Notes: a model not told the origin generated them from the letters alone. A stretch of 8,957 nt of DNA from Thiobacillus sp. UBA6205 (GCA_002421825.1 DISR01000052.1:1-8957), one strand, 5' to 3'. Numbered from the stretch's first letter, positions 1-5,817 are shown. A program made the numbers and translations.

Positions 1-300
1 GACGAAGCCTCGCCGCATCTGCGCGGGCGCATCCTGTTTGGCGAAGACATCAGCCACATGAAACTGACTCAGCGCTTTCTGGACGAGTGGGCGATCAAGA
101 AAACGCGGCTGAGCGAGAATTTCCCATTTGAAGCGCTCACGACCCACTACGCCGGAAACATCATCCCGCTGTTTCTAATCACCGCCGACGGCAGGCTGCG
201 CATATTCAGCCCGGATGCCCAGCCGGGCCCTCAGCCGGGGCAGACGGTAATCAGCCTGGCCAACCCGAACAACGAGTCGTCTGCGGTCGCTTCCTCCTGA
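1..300 (+). CDS. C-terminal part of a probable cation:proton antiporter (5' end outside window)
   Basis: The frame is open from base 1 to the TGA at 298-300, so only about 99 residues of a longer protein are present. An internal ATG at 58 is not a convincing start, because the frame continues upstream without a stop and no Shine-Dalgarno precedes it. The visible part is soluble. It contains the stretches LRGRILFGEDISHMKLTQ and IPLFLITADGRLRIF, and ends in PGQTVISLANP followed by a polar tail. From memory, this pattern (a helical segment, a basic RKTRLS-like segment, then a beta-rich piece ending in GQTxIxL) occurs in the cytoplasmic tails of bacterial NhaP/Kef-like sodium or potassium:proton antiporters with RCK/TrkA-C-like regulatory domains. 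No membrane segment is visible, so the family call is tentative. The gene ends 10 bases before the phased repeats that appear to serve the next operon. Confidence 0.5.
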   Translation, partial: DEASPHLRGRILFGEDISHMKLTQRFLDEWAIKKTRLSENFPFEALTTHYAGNIIPLFLITADGRLRIFSPDAQPGPQPGQTVISLANPNNESSAVASS

Positions 301-310
301 AACAAGGCCG

Positions 311-335
311 TTACAACTTCTTACATCCTGTCACG
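311..335 (+). promoter_or_regulatory. Phased TTACA direct repeats, candidate response-regulator operator
   Basis: TTACA occurs at 311-315 and again at 321-325, and a degenerate third copy (TCACG) begins at 331. The 10-bp step puts the copies on one face of the helix. This is the architecture of OmpR/PhoB-type response regulator sites. The repeats start 10 bases after the upstream gene stops and about 110 bases before the small secreted protein gene at 446. No good sigma-70 promoter is obvious downstream; a weak TACAGT (367-372) could be a -10. That fits an activator-dependent promoter but does not prove one. A short palindrome, ATGCA-ACG-TGCAT, lies at 355-367. Confidence 0.35.
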
Positions 336-445
336 CCCGCCACACATGGCGAACATGCAACGTGCATACAGTGCGGTCGTGCACCGTCAGTTTGAATCAA
401 TCCCGATTCCGGCGGCACGCAAACAAACCGAAAAGGAGTTGCGAG

Positions 446-880
446 ATGGACACCAAGAAAATCGTTCAATCCCTGGGCCTGGCTGCCGCGCTTGGCTTTT
501 CCGCCGGCGCCCTGGCGCATGGCAACGATGACTCCCGCCCGGGCTTCGACGCCCAGGGTTTTCACAGGCACCCCGTTTTCCAGGAAAACCTGCGCCTGAT
601 CAAGGACGTGAACGAACGCCAGGACAGGCAGACGGACCGCATCCTCAAGGGGTTTTATGAAAGGCGCATCACCCTGCAGGAATTTCGCAAACTGATGGAC
701 AGACAGCGCGACATCCAGAGGATGGCGCGTCAGTTCCTGGCTGACGGGTTGGTAAGCCGGCATGAATACCAACGGCTGGATGCAGCCCTGGACAGCGCCG
801 ACCGCGACATTTTCATGGAGGCGCACGATGCCCAGGGTCGCCCGAGTCATGGCGCCGGATACGGCAACTGGGATCGCTGA
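446..880 (+). CDS. Small secreted helical protein with internal duplication, function unknown
   Basis: This is a 144-residue protein of unknown function. The start at 446 is chosen because AGGAG at 434-438 sits 7 bases upstream and the protein then opens with a clean Sec signal peptide: KK at residues 4-5, a hydrophobic core 6-22, and a predicted cut after ALA at residue 24. An in-frame ATG at 362 would bury this signal behind 28 polar residues. The mature part (about 120 residues) is highly charged, predicted helical and lacks Cys. Two similar helix-turn units are visible: ITLQEFRKLMDRQRDI (75-90) and VSRHEYQRL continuing to DRDI (103-122). The latter follows ADG at 99-101. The ADG-x-[VI]-[ST]-xxE pattern recalls degenerate EF-hand or TerB-like turns and a group of small secreted betaproteobacterial proteins, but there is no LTxxQ motif of Spy/CpxP. 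It is probably periplasmic and co-transcribed with the glycine-zipper gene 48 bases downstream. Confidence 0.8.
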   Translation: MDTKKIVQSLGLAAALGFSAGALAHGNDDSRPGFDAQGFHRHPVFQENLRLIKDVNERQDRQTDRILKGFYERRITLQEFRKLMDRQRDIQRMARQFLADGLVSRHEYQRLDAALDSADRDIFMEAHDAQGRPSHGAGYGNWDR

Positions 881-928
881 GCCTTGGGCAATACCATATC
901 CTCCGCAACCATGATGAAGGGAGACCGC

Positions 929-1468
929 ATGAAAGCCAGATTTGTCTTGGGGATGATTCCCCTCCTGTTCGCCGGCGTGGCGCTGGCCACGCCGCCCAGC
1001 CATGCGCCTGCCCACGGCTGGCGCGCGAAGAACGACCCCTATTACGCCGGCTACTCCGGCTACAAATACAGGGATGACTTCGGCATCCTGTCCGGGCGCT
1101 GCAATCGTGACGCCATCGGCGCGGTGCTCGGCGGTGTAGGCGGCGCGGTCATCGGCGGCCAGGCCGCCGGCAGGGACGACCGCGTCGTCGGCATGGTCGT
1201 GGGCGGCGTGCTGGGCGCCGTGGTCGGCCATGCCATCGGCGATGCGATGGACAAGAATGACCGCGCCTGCATGGGCCATGCGCTGGAACTGGGCAAGGCC
1301 GGCGTGCCGGTGGTGTGGAGCCACGATGGCCACCGCTACCACTTTACGCCGCGCGGCGACGCGTCCGGCGGCTGCCGTTACGCGACCCTGGTGACAGACA
1401 AGCGCAAGCCCCGTGAAATCCTCGCCTGCCCCAACAAGAACGGCGAGTGGAAGTTCGACAAGCGCTAA
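929..1468 (+). CDS. Exported glycine-zipper (2TM) protein
   Basis: This is a 179-residue envelope protein. The start at 929 is supported by AAGGGAG (917-923) 5 bases upstream and by an immediate signal peptide, with K2 and R4, a hydrophobic core 5-19, and a likely cut after ALA at 18-20. In-frame ATGs at 911 and 914 overlap that ribosome site and are less likely. The N-terminal mature part is rich in Tyr, Gly and His (21-57). Residues about 61-105 form two glycine-zipper helices, with Gly spaced at 64, 68, 72 and 76 and again at 88, 92, 96, 100 and 104, separated by the charged loop GRDDR. This matches the glycine-zipper 2TM / Rick_17kDa-type family of outer-membrane-associated proteins, whose molecular role is mostly unknown. 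There is no lipobox, unlike the classical 17-kDa antigens. Four Cys remain in the mature chain (C58, C114 and two near the C-terminus), enough for two disulfides. It probably shares an operon with the preceding secreted protein gene. Confidence 0.85.
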   Translation: MKARFVLGMIPLLFAGVALATPPSHAPAHGWRAKNDPYYAGYSGYKYRDDFGILSGRCNRDAIGAVLGGVGGAVIGGQAAGRDDRVVGMVVGGVLGAVVGHAIGDAMDKNDRACMGHALELGKAGVPVVWSHDGHRYHFTPRGDASGGCRYATLVTDKRKPREILACPNKNGEWKFDKR

Positions 1469-1479
1469 GCTGGGCCTTG

Positions 1480-1504
1480 CAGGCCGGGCGAGCCGTCCGG
1501 CCTG
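1480..1504 (+). terminator. GC-rich hairpin after the glycine-zipper gene
   Basis: CAGGCCGG (1480-1487) and CCGGCCTG (1497-1504) are perfectly complementary over 8 bp, with a 9-base loop. The hairpin lies 11 bases after the stop codon at 1468. Only a weak T-tract follows (TTAAAC), so it may be an inefficient terminator or an RNA 3'-end stabiliser. It is the only terminator-like structure between the secreted-protein pair and hemE. Confidence 0.55.
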
Positions 1505-1540
1505 TTAAACTCGGGGTTTTGCGATTTACGTTCCGGCCCC

Positions 1541-2608
1541 ATGTCTGCACTCAAAAACGATACCCTCCTGCGCGCGCTGTTGCGCCAGCCCGTCGACTAC
1601 ACGCCCAGCTGGCTCATGCGCCAGGCCGGGCGCTACCTGCCGGAATACAATGCCACGCGTGCGCGCGCCGGGGATTTCATGACCCTGTGCAAGACGCCTG
1701 ACCTCGCCACCGAAGTCACCCTGCAGCCCCTGGCGCGCTACCCGCTGGATGCGGCCATCCTGTTTTCGGACATCCTGACCATCCCTGACGCCATGGGGCT
1801 AGGCCTTTACTTCGCCCAGGGCGAAGGCCCGCGCTTCGAGCGTCCACTGCGCGAGGAATGGGCGATCCGCGACCTGGACGCCCCCGATCCGGCAGACAAG
1901 CTGGGCTATGTGCTGGACGCGGTCAAAAGCATCCGCCGCGCGCTGGACGGCTCGGTGCCGCTGATCGGCTTTTCCGGCAGCCCCTTCACGCTCGCCTGCT
2001 ACATGATCGAGGGCAGCGGCTCGGACGACTTCCGCACCGTCAAGGCCATGCTCTACCAGCGCCCCGACCTGCTGCACCATATCCTCGAAGTCAACACCCG
2101 CGCCGTGACCGACTACCTCAATGCCCAGATCGAGGCCGGGGCACAGGCCGTGATGATTTTCGACACCTGGGGCGGCATGCTCAGCCAGCGCGCCTATCGC
2201 GAATTCTCCCTCGCCTATATGGCGCGCGTCGTGGAAGGCCTGAAAAAGGAAAACGAAGGCCGCCGCGTGCCCAATATCCTGTTCACCAAGGGTGGCGGGC
2301 TGTGGCTGGAAGACATGGCGGCGACCGGCTGCGACGCTCTGGGGCTGGACTGGACCATCGACATCGGCCAGGCCCGCAAGCGCGTAGGCGACAAGGTCGC
2401 GTTGCAGGGCAACTTCGACCCCCTGTGCCTGATGGGCAGCCCGGAAGCCATTGCCAATGAAGTCGAGGCCATCCTGGAAAGTTACGGCTCGGGCTCGGGC
2501 CATGTTTTCAATCTGGGCCATGGAATCAACCAGCACACTTCGCCCGAGAGCGTGGACTTGCTGCTGAATACAGTGCGAAAAATCAGCTCCAAATACCATG
2601 CCGTCTAG
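1541..2608 (+). CDS. hemE: Uroporphyrinogen III decarboxylase
   Basis: HemE removes the four acetate carboxyls of uroporphyrinogen III to give coproporphyrinogen III. It is a cytosolic, cofactor-free step of haem synthesis. The 355-residue product has the full length expected for bacterial HemE. Visible signatures are PSWLMRQAGRYLPEY at 22-36, which carries the two substrate-binding arginines R27 and R31. The catalytic aspartate is D77 in ILFSDILTIPDAMG, the active-site tyrosine Y154 lies in GFSGSPFTLACYMIEG, DTWGG is at 208-212, and the conserved histidine H327 is in NLGHGI. All key residues are present, so the enzyme should be active. The ATG at 1541 gives the standard N-terminus (a short polar lead into the PxWxMRQAGR motif). 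No Shine-Dalgarno is recognisable in the C-rich bases before it (CGGCCCC), so translation may be leaderless or S1-dependent. hemE next to priA is a familiar betaproteobacterial arrangement. Confidence 0.97.
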   Translation: MSALKNDTLLRALLRQPVDYTPSWLMRQAGRYLPEYNATRARAGDFMTLCKTPDLATEVTLQPLARYPLDAAILFSDILTIPDAMGLGLYFAQGEGPRFERPLREEWAIRDLDAPDPADKLGYVLDAVKSIRRALDGSVPLIGFSGSPFTLACYMIEGSGSDDFRTVKAMLYQRPDLLHHILEVNTRAVTDYLNAQIEAGAQAVMIFDTWGGMLSQRAYREFSLAYMARVVEGLKKENEGRRVPNILFTKGGGLWLEDMAATGCDALGLDWTIDIGQARKRVGDKVALQGNFDPLCLMGSPEAIANEVEAILESYGSGSGHVFNLGHGINQHTSPESVDLLLNTVRKISSKYHAV

Positions 2609-2623
2609 CGCATTAGTTCTTAC

Positions 2624-2632
2624 TTATACACA
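2624..2632 (+). promoter_or_regulatory. Perfect DnaA box (TTATACACA) just after hemE
   Basis: TTATACACA matches the DnaA-box consensus TTATNCACA exactly. It lies 15 bases after the hemE stop, at the left edge of the AT-rich gap. By itself such a 9-mer could be chance. Its weight comes from the further boxes in the same 309-base gap. Confidence 0.5.
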
Positions 2633-2645
2633 TTGGGCACGCCCT

Positions 2646-2675
2646 GGATGACATTTCGGTTTAAGCGGGATGACA
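2646..2675 (+). repeat. Pair of GGATGACA direct repeats, 22 bp apart
   Basis: GGATGACA occurs at 2646-2653 and again at 2668-2675. The 22-bp start-to-start distance is about two helical turns, which would suit a dimeric or cooperatively bound protein. The second copy abuts the AT-rich core. No known regulator consensus is recognised, and with only two copies chance remains possible. Confidence 0.3.
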
Positions 2676-2740
2676 ATTTTATGTACCCTATAACTTATTG
2701 TTTTCATAATGATTTAATCATTGCCCGTTTTTTAACCGAA
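2676..2740. other. AT-rich segment in the hemE-priA gap, possible unwinding element
   Basis: Bases 2676-2722 contain 38 A/T out of 47, in a window that is otherwise strongly GC-rich. The segment includes the near-palindrome AATGAT-TTA-ATCATT (2708-2722) and a run of six T at 2728-2733. Together with the flanking DnaA boxes this resembles the duplex-unwinding part of a replication origin, or an AT-rich promoter region for priA. No convincing -35/-10 pair with 16-18 bp spacing could be placed. CATAAT (2705-2710) is the best -10-like string. Confidence 0.4.
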
Positions 2741-2776
2741 TCGTCATGATGGCGTGGCTACGCCCTTTCCGGGCAA
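2721..2776. repeat. Inverted repeat TTGCCCG/CGGGCAA with nested hairpin
   Basis: TTGCCCG (2721-2727) and CGGGCAA (2770-2776) are perfect 7-bp complements. Between them lies a second small hairpin, GGCGT-GGCT-ACGCC (2751-2764). The nested structure could form in a transcript running out of hemE, but it lacks a T-run after either stem, so I do not call it an intrinsic terminator. Confidence 0.3.
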
Positions 2777-2786
2777 ACTCAAGCAG

Positions 2787-2821
2787 TCATCCACAAAATT
2801 ATCCACAGATTCCGTGGACAA
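2787..2821. promoter_or_regulatory. Tight cluster of three DnaA boxes upstream of priA
   Basis: Within 35 bases there are TCATCCACA (2787-2795, one mismatch), TTATCCACA (2799-2807, identical to the strongest E. coli oriC boxes) and, on the minus strand, TTGTCCACG (2813-2821, two mismatches). The gaps between boxes are 3 and 5 bases. Such packing is typical of DnaA-binding arrays at origins, dnaA promoters and DnaA-titration sites. The neighbouring priA encodes a replication-restart helicase. What the array does here is inference. Confidence 0.6.
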
Positions 2822-2901
2822 CCCGAAAACCTTTATTAATCATAAGCATTTAGCGCAAACTTCACGAAATAACAGCAGCTTTCCCGGCTAACTAGAGCGT
2901 T

Positions 2902-2910
2902 TTATCCACT
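2902..2910 (+). promoter_or_regulatory. DnaA-like box (TTATCCACT) abutting the priA start
   Basis: TTATCCACT differs from the strong DnaA box TTATCCACA only in its last base. It ends 7 bases before the priA start codon, where a ribosome site would normally lie. Bound DnaA here could block the 5' end of a short-leader transcript. No Shine-Dalgarno is visible in this stretch. Confidence 0.4.
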
Positions 2911-2917
2911 GCCCGCC

Positions 2918-5083
2918 ATGCCCCACAACATCGCACGCGTTGCACTGGACGTGCCCCTGCCGAAGACTTTCGATTACCTGGGCAAGGGCCTCATGCGGAC
3001 AGACATCGGACGCCGGGTCAAGGTGCCGCTCGGACGCAAGGAAGTGGTGGGTTTGCTGCTGGAAATTGCCGACCGCTCGGACTATCCGCAGGAAAAGCTC
3101 AAGCCCCTGATCGAGGTGGACCGGCATCTGCCGCCACTGGACGAAGATGTGCTGTCCCTGTTTCGATTTTGTGCGGACTATTACCATTATCCCATCGGGC
3201 AGATCGCCCTGTCCGCACTGCCTACCGCCTTGCGACGCTGGCAATTCCAGGCACCCAAGGCAGTGCTGCGCTACTCGCTGACGCCAGCCGGTCACGGCGC
3301 ACTGCCGCACAGCCTGCCCGCACGCGCCGTAGCCCAGCGTCGCCTGGCCGCCAGGCTGGCGGTCGGCGCCGCCGAATCAAACGAGCTGTCCGCGCTTTGC
3401 GGCGACGCCAGCGCCCTGCTGCAGGCCTGGCTGGAAAAAGGCTGGCTGCAGACCGAGAAAGAAGTGCCGCCTGCTCCATTTCGGCCACGGCTTCTGGCGG
3501 AACAACAGGCGGCCTGTGACCGCATCATCGAGCGCCTGCATGAATACGCCCCTTTCCTTTTGCACGGCATTACCGGCAGCGGCAAGACCGAGGTCTACCT
3601 GCGCCTGGTCGAGCAGGTGCTGGCGAGCGGACGCCAGGCGCTGATCCTGGTACCGGAAATCGGCCTCACGCCCCAGTTCACCCAGCGCGTTGTCGCGCGT
3701 TTTCCTGATATCGCGATCAGCGTGCTGCACAGCGGCCTCGCCGAAGGCGAGCGCCTCGCGCGCTGGCAACAGGCCATTCGAGGCGGGGCGCGCATTGTGC
3801 TGGGCACGCGGCTCGCGGTGTTCACGCCGCTGCCCGAACTGGGGCTCATCATCGTCGACGAGGAACACGATGCCTCGTTTTCACAGCAGGAAGGCCTGCG
3901 TTATTCGGCGCGCGATCTGGCCGTATTCCGCGCGCACCAGCGCAATGTGCCGGTGGTGCTGGGTTCGGCCACGCCCAGCCTGGAAAGTTGGTTCAATGCC
4001 GAGTCCGGGCGCTATACCCTGCTTAAGCTGCCGGTACGCGCCACCGGTGCGTCGCTGCCGGTGCTGAAACTCGTCGACACGCGCCAGGAGAAGCTTGAGG
4101 AAGGCTTGAGCCGCCCCGCATTGAAATCCATCGGCGAAACACTCGCACGCAGCGAGCAGGCCCTGATATTCATCAACCGCCGCGGCTATGCGCCGGTGCT
4201 GCATTGTTCGGCCTGCGCCTGGGTGGCGCCCTGCCCGCGCTGTTCCTCACGACTCACCCTGCATTTGCGCGAACAGCGACTGCGCTGCCACCATTGCGGG
4301 CACGAGGAAAACATCCCCGCAAGCTGCCCGTCCTGCGGCAATCCGGACATGCGCGCGCTCGGGCATGGCACTCAGCGCGTAGAGGACGCACTGGCGCGGC
4401 ATTTCCCCGATGCCTGCATCGTGCGCGCCGACCGCGACGCCACGCGACGCAAGGGCAGCTGGGAATCCATGCAGGCGCTGATCCACTCCGGCAAGGCCAA
4501 CCTCATCGTCGGCACCCAACTGATCGCGAAAGGCCATGATTTTCCCAACCTGACCCTGGTCGTCGTGCTCGATGCCGACGGCGCGCTGTTCAGCCTGGAT
4601 TTCCGCGCGGAAGAAAGACTGTTCGCACAGTTGATGCAGGTGGCCGGACGCGCCGGACGCGCGGACAAGCCGGGGAAGGTGCTGGTCCAGACCGGGTTTC
4701 CACAGCACCCGCTATTCACGCACCTGCTGGCGCACGACTACGCCGGCTTTGCCCGCGAGCAGCTCGATGTCCGCAGGCGCGGTGAGTTGCCGCCCTTCTC
4801 GCGCCAGGCGGTATTGCGCGCCGAGGCGGCAAGGCTGGACGATGCGCTGGCCTGGCTGCAGGCTGCGCGTACGCTGGCGCCGGCGACGCCCGGTGTCGAA
4901 GTCTTCGACCCGGTTGCGGCGCCCATGCTGAAAAAAGCCGGGCGGGAACGCACGCAATTATGGCTGCAGGCGGCAGCGCGCACCGACTTGCAGCAATTGC
5001 TGCGTGATTGGATGCCGAAACTGATCGCCCAGCCCGCACGCAATATCCGCTGGCACCTGGACGTTGACCCGGCGGAGAACTAG
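2918..5083 (+). CDS. priA: Primosomal replication-restart helicase PriA
   Basis: PriA recognises stalled or collapsed forks and D-loops and starts reloading of DnaB; it is a 3'-5' superfamily 2 DNA helicase. The 721-residue product is close to the E. coli length (about 730). The N-terminal 3'-end-binding domain starts with the typical VALDVPLPKTFDYL (8-21). Walker A is GITGSGKT at 217-224 (K223), and the DEAH-type box is DEEH at 314-317. The zinc-binding insertion has all eight cysteines: C430, C433, C439, C442, C457, C460, C470 and C473. Helicase motifs follow as GTQLIAKGHDF from 532 and QVAGRAGR at 574-581, then the usual C-terminal domain. Nothing essential is missing. The ATG at 2918 gives the family-standard N-terminus, though no Shine-Dalgarno is evident. 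The upstream gap carries DnaA boxes. The TAG stop (5081-5083) provides the first base of the inverted-repeat element that follows. Confidence 0.97.
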   Translation: MPHNIARVALDVPLPKTFDYLGKGLMRTDIGRRVKVPLGRKEVVGLLLEIADRSDYPQEKLKPLIEVDRHLPPLDEDVLSLFRFCADYYHYPIGQIALSALPTALRRWQFQAPKAVLRYSLTPAGHGALPHSLPARAVAQRRLAARLAVGAAESNELSALCGDASALLQAWLEKGWLQTEKEVPPAPFRPRLLAEQQAACDRIIERLHEYAPFLLHGITGSGKTEVYLRLVEQVLASGRQALILVPEIGLTPQFTQRVVARFPDIAISVLHSGLAEGERLARWQQAIRGGARIVLGTRLAVFTPLPELGLIIVDEEHDASFSQQEGLRYSARDLAVFRAHQRNVPVVLGSATPSLESWFNAESGRYTLLKLPVRATGASLPVLKLVDTRQEKLEEGLSRPALKSIGETLARSEQALIFINRRGYAPVLHCSACAWVAPCPRCSSRLTLHLREQRLRCHHCGHEENIPASCPSCGNPDMRALGHGTQRVEDALARHFPDACIVRADRDATRRKGSWESMQALIHSGKANLIVGTQLIAKGHDFPNLTLVVVLDADGALFSLDFRAEERLFAQLMQVAGRAGRADKPGKVLVQTGFPQHPLFTHLLAHDYAGFAREQLDVRRRGELPPFSRQAVLRAEAARLDDALAWLQAARTLAPATPGVEVFDPVAAPMLKKAGRERTQLWLQAAARTDLQQLLRDWMPKLIAQPARNIRWHLDVDPAEN

Positions 5084-5245
5084 CCCGGATATTTCACCAG
5101 GCCGGCCCGGGAAATGGCCCAAAGGCGCATGAACACACGATTGCGGAGCAGTCGACAATCGAATCCAGTTTGTACCGCCGGCCTTTGCGGGTGCCGGCGG
5201 CCAATTTGCGTCGTGTTCGTGGCCGGTCTGGTGAAATGCCCGGGC
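5083..5245. repeat. 163-bp inverted-repeat element between convergent priA and mobA (MITE-like or IS remnant)
   Basis: The left arm at 5083-5107 (GCCCGGATATTTCACCAG then GCCGGCC) and the right arm at 5221-5245 are inverted copies, identical at 22 of 25 positions; the mismatches are at arm positions 7, 8 and 19. Farther in, GAACAC (5131-5136) recurs inverted in 5214-5219 as GTGTTC. The interior has a 6-bp stem CGATTG/CAATCG (5138-5143, 5156-5161) and a strong GC hairpin (5175-5200). No real coding sequence is present. The element fills almost exactly the 166-base space between the priA stop (5083) and the mobA stop (5250-5252, minus strand). Terminal inverted repeats of this length suggest a miniature transposable element or the joined ends of a lost insertion sequence. 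No target-site duplication could be recognised. It may also serve as a bidirectional terminator or stabiliser of both transcripts. Confidence 0.55.
5175..5200. terminator. Strong GC hairpin inside the inverted-repeat element
   Basis: CCGCCGGC (5175-5182) and GCCGGCGG (5193-5200) are perfectly complementary over 8 bp, with a 10-base loop. No T-run follows on either strand, so this is not a canonical intrinsic terminator. It lies between convergent genes, about 90 bases past the priA stop and about 50 past the mobA stop, where a 3'-end-protecting structure would act on either transcript. Confidence 0.35.
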
Positions 5246-5249
5246 CAGG

Positions 5250-5813
5250 TCAGCCGACTTCGGCGAGTGTGTTGACGTTGATCATTTCCGCAGGATCGAA
5301 ACTCGCCAGCGCAAAATCCACGCTTTCCTGAAAGCCGTGCACCGAACGTCTGCCGCTGGCCATATAGTCGGCCAGCGCCTCTGCCAGATCGGCGCGTATC
5401 AGCATGACGGCAGGATGGGTGCGCTGGCGGTCGTGTGCAATGACGATGGCCCGCCCCTGGCGCGCCGCCATCATGCGCGATGCAAGATCCGCCGGCAAAC
5501 AGGGCATGTCGCAAGGCACCACCAGCAGCCATTCGTGGCTGGCTGCCTGCAGGCCGGCCAGCACGCCGGCAAGCGGTCCCGGGAAGTCCGGCAGGGCGTC
5601 AGGCAACACCCGGCGGCCGCGGCGTGCATAGTCATCGAGATTGCGGTTGGCGGAAATCAGCAACTCGTCGACCTGCGGCGCGATGCGTTCGATCACACGG
5701 TCGACCAGCGCGCGCCCCCGGTATTTCACCAGACCCTTGTCGCGACCGCCCATGCGGCTGCCCTGTCCGCCCGCAAGAATGAGCCCGGTAACAGGCAGCG
5801 CGCCGCCGGGCAT
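5250..5813 (-). CDS. mobA: Molybdenum cofactor guanylyltransferase MobA
   Basis: MobA transfers GMP from GTP to molybdopterin-bound molybdenum, making the guanine dinucleotide cofactor used by DMSO-reductase-family enzymes such as nitrate reductase and formate dehydrogenase. It is cytosolic. With the start at 5813 the protein has 187 residues, near the E. coli length (194). The nucleotide-binding signature LILAGGQGSRMGGRDKGL is at 11-28, including the conserved K26. FPGPLAG is at 77-83 and PCDMPCLP at 100-107, where D102 is the metal-binding aspartate. The end has INVNT, matching the family's terminal N-x-NTP-like motif. A longer in-frame start at 5861 would overlap the upstream gene by over 40 bases, so 5813 is preferred. 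It begins 4 bases after the TGA of the glycosyltransferase-like gene, with only a weak GAAGACTGAG ribosome site, so translational coupling is likely. No mobB is seen. Confidence 0.93.
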   Translation of the reverse strand: MPGGALPVTGLILAGGQGSRMGGRDKGLVKYRGRALVDRVIERIAPQVDELLISANRNLDDYARRGRRVLPDALPDFPGPLAGVLAGLQAASHEWLLVVPCDMPCLPADLASRMMAARQGRAIVIAHDRQRTHPAVMLIRADLAEALADYMASGRRSVHGFQESVDFALASFDPAEMINVNTLAEVG

Positions 5814-5817
5814 CAAC

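Noticed and set aside
362..445. Upstream in-frame start (ATG 362) for the small secreted protein
   Set aside because: The extension is polar, places the signal peptide internally, and lacks a Shine-Dalgarno, while 446 has AGGAG at ideal spacing.
311..1342. Long minus-strand open frame of 343 codons opposite the two small secreted-protein genes
   Set aside because: It runs antisense to two genes with good ribosome sites and signal peptides. The translation is low-complexity (His/Ala/Gly-rich) with no recognisable domain; it is a GC-rich shadow frame.
1799..2599. Minus-strand open frame of 266 codons
   Set aside because: It is entirely opposite hemE, which has all its catalytic residues; typical antisense frame in high-GC DNA.
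2751..2764. GGCGT/ACGCC hairpin as the hemE terminator
   Set aside because: Only a 5-bp stem, followed by CTTTCC rather than a T-run, and over 140 bases beyond the stop codon.
2609..2917. Small gene or riboswitch in the hemE-priA gap
   Set aside because: No open frame with a ribosome site is visible and no known riboswitch core was recognised. The stretch is better explained by DnaA boxes and AT-rich DNA.
5080..5532. Minus-strand frame running through the inverted-repeat element, as a possible transposase remnant
   Set aside because: Most of it overlaps mobA in the wrong frame. The short tail inside the element (ending GLVKYPG) has no transposase motif that I recognise.
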